Positions 52,750 to 57,663 of a stretch of 57,663 nt of DNA are shown piece by piece. The translations under genes and the position numbers were made by a program. Below the pieces are notes generated by a model. The model had not been told where the DNA came from and did no database searches. It saw only the letters and a list, made by a program, of their open reading frames with translations. Origin of the DNA: Elusimicrobiota bacterium (GTDB taxonomy: Bacteria > Elusimicrobiota > Elusimicrobia > JACQPE01); assembly GCA_016205025.1 (NCBI GenBank), contig JACQJO010000039.1, forward strand, positions 1-57,663, read 5' to 3'. How positions within the stretch are numbered: the stretch's first letter is position 1; each line of letters opens with the position of its first letter.

Positions 52750-55410
52750 TCACCAATTGATATCTTTTGTTTCCGATGCTCCTGGTCCCACAAAAATAGT
52801 CCCTGCCCCTTTTTTAGAAGAACTCGAAGCGCTCACCGACAACGTGGTCGGGTACCAACCATAAAGGTAGTAAGTGGCGTTCCCCCGCAAAGATAAGACG
52901 TAACTGCCACCCGCGTCGCTTGAACCCGCATAATAGATGTTGGTACCACTTCTTAGGGTGGAATTAAACACGGGTGGATTCTCCGTAGTAATAGCGGCGG
53001 TTGACGCTATTAAAAGAACGCCGGTCGTAATGGGGGAGGTGGATGATCCGACTCCGACAGTGCCCTTAATCTCTCCGAAGGCATTGGTAACAGTAAATGT
53101 GGAAGACCACGTGCCGGTCGAGTTGGAAACGACCGTTACTATTGTATTTTCTGGGCTGGAAGTTTCTCCAACCTCCAACTGCGGCGTCACCCTATAGGTA
53201 CCGGTAGCAACGCTGGGAATGGTAAAGCTGCCGTTGACATCGGTGATGGCGGAGCCGACTATTGTCGTTGAGCTTAGATCTGTTGCCACAACCGGAACTC
53301 CTGGCAACGCCGCGGTGCCGTTGGTTGTGATAAATCCTTTTATGCTGCCGGCGCTTACCAGAATAAAATTAATCGTGGAAACGTTGACACCCAGCGATAC
53401 TCCTATATTGTCAACGATTTCGGTCGCATAACCTGTTTTGCTTGCCGACACGCTTGCGGGACTGCCCGAAGGAATAACGCTAAGGCGGTAGCGCCCCGAA
53501 GAATCTGTCAATGCGGAGGCAGAAACCTCGGAAACGGTGACGCCGCTTAGGCCATTATTGCTGGTATCCTTTACCTGGCCGCTGATATAACCGTAAACGG
53601 AAGCGGTCGTAAGGGCAATGGCAGGGAAATTGGAAAATTGAGACCGAGGATCCGTGGAATTATTGGGAATTCCGGCGCTAATAGCTGGCGTGATGGTTAC
53701 CGTTGATATATCGCGCGTATAATCTCCGCTTGACAGGGTCACTGTCCAGGCGCCGGTGGCCATGCCGACAAGGGTAAAAGAACCGTAACTTTGCACATAA
53801 GCTACAGAAGATAGTCCGTCATTGGCAGAAATAGAAGCTCCCACGGCGGGCGTGCATGGTCCTGGGGGCATGGGCAGATCCGCGTTCCTTGGCCGCGTAT
53901 TAGTTGACAGCGCGATGGCGGCCGCAATGGATATTTCGTCCCAGTTTCCATCCGAAGTTACAGGCTGGCTATTGTCCGTGTCGTAGCAATGGGCCGCGGG
54001 GGGGCTATCGGTCCTGCTTGGGGTGTCCGGATAACCGCTTGGAGGGCCCCTATACAAAACGTCTCCAGCGCCTGGATTAATCGTGTACGGTCCGCTCTCA
54101 TACGCCAAAGATGGGGAGCCGCCCCCCAGCCATCCCACGCCGTCCTGCCAATCCGTCCGGCTATTAAAAGAATAGCCGCCTAGGCCAGCAACTCTAATTC
54201 CGCCGGCATTAGCGTCATCCATTTGACTGTTATTGGCTTGAGTTCCGGTATAGTAAGCGTCCGCAATGACCGAGACTCCCTCGACAGACATGGTGCTGTA
54301 GTTAGATATTAAAAAGAAGCTTTGCGAAGGGATGGAAATGGTCGGCGTGTCAATAGTCCAGTAAGCCGAACTACTGCGAAAAGCGGTAAAAACAGAACCG
54401 CTAACCCCCGGCTTGCCCAGCAAGTATTTGCTGTTATTGCCGCCTGCCGGTTCCGCGTTGTTGTTATCAATCCAGGTAACCGTAACAAAAAAAATATCGA
54501 AAGAACCCCCGGGAGTCGAACGGCTGGCGATTAAAATTTGAGAAGTGGTCGGGTTGTAGAGTTCTACGGACTCCTGGCCAATATTTCCTCCATTGTCGTA
54601 ACTCGTCACAATCGAAGCGATGACAAGATGATTCTGCAAATAAGCATACCCCGTCGCTTGGCCTTGGGCCATCAAGGTCAATGCAAAATCGCGCGTAACC
54701 GAACCTGTTTGTCCGGCCGATACCACAAAATTACTGCTAACTTGGGTGAAATAGCCCGGCAAGCTGGCGCGCAGGGAGTACGTTCCAGGCGAAACCTTAA
54801 AAGAGTACACACCGGCGGAATCCGTGCGAGCAAAATAGGAAGGGTTCTGCTGGGTATCAACCAAAACATTGGCCAGCGCGTTGGTCGTGGTGGCCGATGT
54901 CACTGTCCCGGTAAAAGAATAATTTAACTCCGCCCGATTAGGATTATTATGCAGGTTAGCCAGCTCCACCTTTTTCCATTCATTGCTTTCTTCCCATACA
55001 ACGTAAACAAGAACCCTTTTTAGCCCAGTATCATTAGCCGTCCACGACTGCCCGACCAAATCATTGCCAACCAGCTCCACATATTCCACCAGAACCCGCC
55101 TTTTAAATTTCAAACCACCAACATTTAAATTTTCTTCCGGATAATAGGACACGGTGGTGCCCTGATCGTAAACCATACCGGGAAAATTGGCATCCGTCGT
55201 GGTGGCCGTGGTTACAAGCAGTCTGTAATAGGATAAATCTTTCAAAGATTCAATTTTTTCTTGGGCCAAATTTGTAGCCAGCGTTTTTGTTTTGCTAACC
55301 AGTATGCTTCTGGCCAGAGATGTAAATATGGCGCCGATCGACGCGAACCCGATCGTAAAAACCAACAGCCCCATGACGAGCTCCACCAAGGTAAAACCTT
55401 TTTTATTCAA
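52750..55410 (-). CDS. Very large prepilin-like adhesin
   Basis: An 886-residue protein with a class III/IV pilin leader: MNKKGFTLVELVMGLLVFTIGFASIGAIF contains the G-F-T-L-V-E cleavage site (Glu5) and the N-terminal alpha-helix. After a PilV-like segment it carries four carboxypeptidase-regulatory-like domains (for example NALANVLVDTQQN, SNNGLSGVTVSEVSASAL, AALPGVPVVATDLS) and, at about 260-400, a lamin-tail-like beta-sandwich (GQESVELYNPTTSQILIASRS, then IPSQSFFLISNYS). Minor pilins are usually 150-250 residues, so this is an exceptionally large pilin head, probably an adhesin at the pilus tip or a secreted pseudopilin cargo. Confidence 0.87.
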   Translation of the reverse strand: MNKKGFTLVELVMGLLVFTIGFASIGAIFTSLARSILVSKTKTLATNLAQEKIESLKDLSYYRLLVTTATTTDANFPGMVYDQGTTVSYYPEENLNVGGLKFKRRVLVEYVELVGNDLVGQSWTANDTGLKRVLVYVVWEESNEWKKVELANLHNNPNRAELNYSFTGTVTSATTTNALANVLVDTQQNPSYFARTDSAGVYSFKVSPGTYSLRASLPGYFTQVSSNFVVSAGQTGSVTRDFALTLMAQGQATGYAYLQNHLVIASIVTSYDNGGNIGQESVELYNPTTSQILIASRSTPGGSFDIFFVTVTWIDNNNAEPAGGNNSKYLLGKPGVSGSVFTAFRSSSAYWTIDTPTISIPSQSFFLISNYSTMSVEGVSVIADAYYTGTQANNSQMDDANAGGIRVAGLGGYSFNSRTDWQDGVGWLGGGSPSLAYESGPYTINPGAGDVLYRGPPSGYPDTPSRTDSPPAAHCYDTDNSQPVTSDGNWDEISIAAAIALSTNTRPRNADLPMPPGPCTPAVGASISANDGLSSVAYVQSYGSFTLVGMATGAWTVTLSSGDYTRDISTVTITPAISAGIPNNSTDPRSQFSNFPAIALTTASVYGYISGQVKDTSNNGLSGVTVSEVSASALTDSSGRYRLSVIPSGSPASVSASKTGYATEIVDNIGVSLGVNVSTINFILVSAGSIKGFITTNGTAALPGVPVVATDLSSTTIVGSAITDVNGSFTIPSVATGTYRVTPQLEVGETSSPENTIVTVVSNSTGTWSSTFTVTNAFGEIKGTVGVGSSTSPITTGVLLIASTAAITTENPPVFNSTLRSGTNIYYAGSSDAGGSYVLSLRGNATYYLYGWYPTTLSVSASSSSKKGAGTIFVGPGASETKDINW

Positions 55411-55973
55411 TCGTTCATCACCCGCACTTTTTCCACGGAGAGCTGCAATGCTTTGCTATGCCCTTCAAAAGTGGCTTCCTCAAAGGTCATGGATACGGAA
55501 ATAATTCCATCGTTATCGGAGCGTGGGTACGAAAAAGCGATATAGCGCAGATTGTCCGCGATTGTTGATGTTGAGCCGTTTTTCATAAATTTCAGATTTG
55601 CTCCTTCCTGATAAATCCCATAATCGCCAACCAAAGCGCCCTCGCCTTGATCAATGGTAAAGGTAAGCCAAGAATTGGGGGGTTGTCCCGCGCGCTGCGT
55701 AATGACAACGCTCGTGGCGCTGGCCTGCCTAAGGAGGCGGCTAACCCGGTCTATGCAGATACGGGCACTTTTTTGAATATTGGCCCTGGCGATCTGCAGC
55801 CGGTAAAAACGCGTTATATTGATCAATAAAGCAGGTCCCAAGGACATAAGAATCGCGGACACAGCCACGACGAGCAAAAGTTCCACCAGGGTAAAACCCT
55901 TGGCCTTCGAGCGGGATTGAATCGCGGACGATTGAGGAATTAAGGAGGAAACCGAACGATCAACTTTCACCAT
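55407..55973 (-). CDS. PilW-like minor prepilin
   Basis: A 188-residue protein with the prepilin peptidase motif AKGFTLVELLLVVAVSAIL at about residues 24-42, cleaved after Gly with Glu5 in place. The leader is long (MVKVDRSVSSLIPQSSAIQS and onward), as in PilW/PulJ-type minor pilins. The globular part has a four-strand pattern (ASATSVVITQRAGQPPNSWLTFTI in part). It overlaps the giant pilin by 4 bp and is the first of the operon pilW-like, giant pilin, pilX-like, GAF-PAS. Confidence 0.88.
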   Translation of the reverse strand: MVKVDRSVSSLIPQSSAIQSRSKAKGFTLVELLLVVAVSAILMSLGPALLINITRFYRLQIARANIQKSARICIDRVSRLLRQASATSVVITQRAGQPPNSWLTFTIDQGEGALVGDYGIYQEGANLKFMKNGSTSTIADNLRYIAFSYPRSDNDGIISVSMTFEEATFEGHSKALQLSVEKVRVMND

Positions 55974-56128
55974 TTAGTTTATCCACCAAAAACAAGGCCT
56001 GCCACGTGAGACAGCTCACAGCGTATTTTCTCCTATTTTTAGGCGCATTGTGCTTTAACAAAACTACAACCCTTACAAACTACCCGAAGAATGTACAAAA
56101 CTTCCGCTTAAGCTATGATTATTTTTGT

Positions 56129-56776
56129 ATGTCAACATTGGAAATTCGCCAGTTGGAATTAGGGCCGCTGGCCAATTTCGTTTACCTTTTGGCCGACAGC
56201 GCGGCCAAAGAGGCTTTGGTGGTGGACCCGGCTTGGGACGTGCCGGCTATAAAAAAAGAGTTGGGGGTTGGGGGCTGGAAGTTAAAGGGAATTTTTTTGA
56301 CCCACAACCATTTTGACCACATTAACGGCGTGGGCGACGTTTTGAAATTCGCGGATGTGCCGATCTATATCCACAAGGAAGACGCTCCGGTTTTGGATAA
56401 GAATTTCAAACCAAACTTAAAAACCTTATCCGGAGGCGAAGGCATTGATTTGGGGGGTTTGAAAATAAACTTTCTTCACACGCCCGGCCACACAGAGGGA
56501 TCCCTTTGTTTGCGGGTTTCAGATCGCCTAGTGACCGGGGACACGCTTTTTATCCGTGGCTGCGGCCGGGTTGATTTGCCGAATTCTGATCCGGAAAAAA
56601 TGTACACCTCTTTAAAAAAAATCGCCACGCTGGAAGACAGTCTGCTCGTTTTTCCCGGCCACAACTATGGGCCGACACCCACCGCGTCCCTGGCCGAGGA
56701 AAAAAAAGAAAACCCATACCTGCAAATAGCCGCCGGATCGCCCCTGGCCCGATTCCTCGAAGCCGTCAGCGGCTAA
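56129..56776 (+). CDS. Metallo-beta-lactamase-fold hydrolase (glyoxalase II type)
   Basis: The start is ATG 56129 (MSTLEIRQLELGPLANFVYL); a longer frame begins in non-family sequence. TATGAT lies at 56114-56119 with ATG 9 nt on and no ribosome binding site. The 215-residue protein has the metal-binding THNHFDHINGV, the later His in LHTPGHTEGSLCL, GDTLFIRGCGRVDLP with the bridging Asp, and the final His in FPGHNYGPTPTASLAEEK, as in glyoxalase II and persulfide dioxygenase relatives. Substrate is not determinable by eye. A short repeat-like LGVGGWKLKG segment (GTTGGGGGTTGGGGGCTGG) lies before the metal motif. Confidence 0.9.
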   Translation: MSTLEIRQLELGPLANFVYLLADSAAKEALVVDPAWDVPAIKKELGVGGWKLKGIFLTHNHFDHINGVGDVLKFADVPIYIHKEDAPVLDKNFKPNLKTLSGGEGIDLGGLKINFLHTPGHTEGSLCLRVSDRLVTGDTLFIRGCGRVDLPNSDPEKMYTSLKKIATLEDSLLVFPGHNYGPTPTASLAEEKKENPYLQIAAGSPLARFLEAVSG

Positions 56777-56795
56777 ACGCCGCAACAACGCCACA

Positions 56796-56842
56796 ACTTT
56801 AGGTGTCAAAACTTTAGGCCCAAAATGGCCTAGAACTTTATG
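56796..56842 (+). promoter_or_regulatory. Triple ACTTTAGG-type boxes
   Basis: ACTTTAGG at 56796-56803 and 56811-56818 and ACTTTATG at 56835-56842, spaced 15 and 24 bp, lie in the leader of the small exported protein gene. See the boxes at 10954-10975 and 37042-37061. Confidence 0.4.
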
Positions 56843-56938
56843 CCCAGCATTTTTTGCCCTAAAAGCCCAGGAAAAAATTGGAAACCAAAGTTAAAATTTT
56901 AAAAGCTTAACGCTGTAAAAAATGAGGTGACCAAAAAA

Positions 56939-57484
56939 ATGAAAAAATTATGGTTCTACGGTATAGGCTTTTATCTCTTCAGTGCCTTGCCGACAACGCA
57001 AGCCGCATCGCTCTTGGATTCCAGATTCAAAACGAACGGTCTGCAGGAAGCTCTACAAATTATCCACCAACGAGGAGATCCCGTCGCCGGAACAGATGCC
57101 CGGCGCCTTAGCGTGGAGTTCGAAGCCGCCCCGCTGAACAATATTCGATCTTTCCGGCGTGTGTGGACCCAGGCCGATCTGGCCGTTGCCCAAGAATGGT
57201 TGAATCCCGAAGGACAACGAACGCGAGGGCCGGCCCCAAAAACATTCGACCTCCTTGTCTTTAAAATAACTCAAGGGGAAATGGGTTCGCCTGATGAAAA
57301 AATTCTGCGGGCAACCGTCGCTCTCGGCTACGATCGGCGCTTAAACCGGCTCAAAAGGGCTCACATCCAAAGCCTAGCAGTCTCTTTTAGACGCCCGCGA
57401 GGCGATCTGAAGTTGCTCTACAAAGAATTCCTTCAGCGGGCCGTCATCGCCGTTACAGTAGCTTCTAAAATCGTCAAAAAATAG
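56939..57484 (+). CDS. Small exported protein of unknown function
   Basis: The ATG at 56939 is preferred (GAGGTGA 8 nt upstream); the GTG at 56927 is in frame. The 181-residue product begins MKKLWFYGIGFYLFSALPTTQAAS, a clear signal peptide with an AXA-type end. The mature part is charged and mixed, with no motif I recognise. I note no Cys in the mature part, so no lipobox. It is the first of a possible pair with the 15-codon ORF at 57505. Confidence 0.75.
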   Translation: MKKLWFYGIGFYLFSALPTTQAASLLDSRFKTNGLQEALQIIHQRGDPVAGTDARRLSVEFEAAPLNNIRSFRRVWTQADLAVAQEWLNPEGQRTRGPAPKTFDLLVFKITQGEMGSPDEKILRATVALGYDRRLNRLKRAHIQSLAVSFRRPRGDLKLLYKEFLQRAVIAVTVASKIVKK

Positions 57485-57504
57485 CAATCAACAAGGAGAG
57501 AAAA

Positions 57505-57552
57505 ATGTGTCAGAACTCTACTCTAGTTCCCGGTGAAAAACATTATTTTTAG
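57505..57552 (+). CDS. Possible 15-residue peptide gene
   Basis: An ATG with an excellent ribosome binding site (AAGGAG, 6 nt upstream) opens a 15-codon frame, MCQNSTLVPGEKHYF, ending in TAG, 20 nt after the preceding stop. Such a small frame could be a leader peptide, a peptide precursor or chance. I do not recognise a family. Confidence 0.4.
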   Translation: MCQNSTLVPGEKHYF

Positions 57553-57569
57553 AAACCGGCAGCATTAAA

Positions 57570-57663
57570 ATGAACAGTCATGCCTTCCCGCTCTCTTTTT
57601 CTTTCCTTGTTTCTCATTTGAGCAATCGTTGGCCCGTATCACGGCCCCGCGCGGGCCATTTGA
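57570..57663 (+). CDS. Open frame running off the window end
   Basis: An ATG at 57570 starts a frame (MNSHAFPLSFSFLVSHLSNR) that remains open to the last base. It has no ribosome binding site. A GC-rich inverted repeat (TGGCCCG at 57630-57636 with CGGGCCA at 57652-57658) lies in it, so it may instead be a non-coding hairpin. Low support. Confidence 0.2.
   Translation, partial: MNSHAFPLSFSFLVSHLSNRWPVSRPRAGHL

Noticed and set aside
53989-54183. Plus-strand ORFs opposite the giant pilin gene
   Set aside because: They are antisense to a gene with a clear pilin leader and domain pattern; no independent support.

Overview
The window reads as a chromosomal segment of a diderm (Gram-negative type) bacterium of moderate GC content. 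It carries a lipid-linked murein precursor operon, an outer-membrane barrel protein, lipoprotein and Sec signal peptides, LysM and SpoIID wall proteins, and a type IV pilin-like cluster. I see no phage, plasmid or CRISPR locus and no tRNA or rRNA gene. The gene mix would suit an uncultivated lineage such as Elusimicrobiota, but that placement is a low-confidence inference.

Layout. Positions 1-10063 are a leftward run: comM/yifB, a LysM protein, a small TPR lipoprotein, dprA, topA, xerC, an unknown gene, purA and the 5' part of carA. At 10124-13001 are exported proteins: an unknown, a glycosidase-like barrel and a divergent outer-membrane-type protein. At 13006-18300 is murF-mraY-murD-ftsW, leftward. 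At 18343-20600 are a class III aminotransferase and an 0.88-kb gene-poor stretch with a candidate c-di-GMP (GEMM) riboswitch and a 494-bp element with 22-bp terminal inverted repeats. At 20601-28122 are a hydrolase, a nucleotidyltransferase pair, a three-gene TPP enzyme/GMC oxidoreductase operon, a RidA-GNAT fusion, a CWC protein and nadA. At 28272-36953 are an SseB-like protein, an SPFH protein, and a secreted ankyrin protein beside a peptidase/TolB/Omp85-like fusion. At 37155-38190 is an MNT-HEPN module. At 38338-44726 are a CoA-transferase, tsaB and the CoA pathway genes panB-panC-coaX-coaBC. At 44838-50519 are a TPR protein, pgi and a SpoIID protein. At 50537-55973 is a GAF-PAS protein and three pilin-type genes. 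At 56129-57663 are an MBL hydrolase, a small exported protein and a 15-codon ORF.

The most unusual signal is the density of small repeats inside protein-coding genes. A 132-bp element with terminal inverted repeats occurs twice, each copy flanked by its own 9-bp target duplication. Both copies sit inside genes, in opposite orientation relative to the reading frame, and both keep the frame open (132+9=141 nt, 47 codons). A second palindromic element is shared between tsaB (in frame) and the leader of the SPFH gene. Arrays of 7- to 9-bp units, often paired as mirror-image arms, interrupt or extend carA, murD, topA and the SpoIID gene. In the SpoIID and TPR genes the repeat translation is a hydrophobic stretch that looks like the signal peptide itself. 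This resembles the Rickettsia palindromic elements in principle, but I do not recognise these sequences from any described family.

Several genes also have a -10-like hexamer 6-9 nt before the start codon and no Shine-Dalgarno sequence, suggesting leaderless transcripts. Others, such as the SPFH, LysM and coaX genes, have strong ribosome binding sites.
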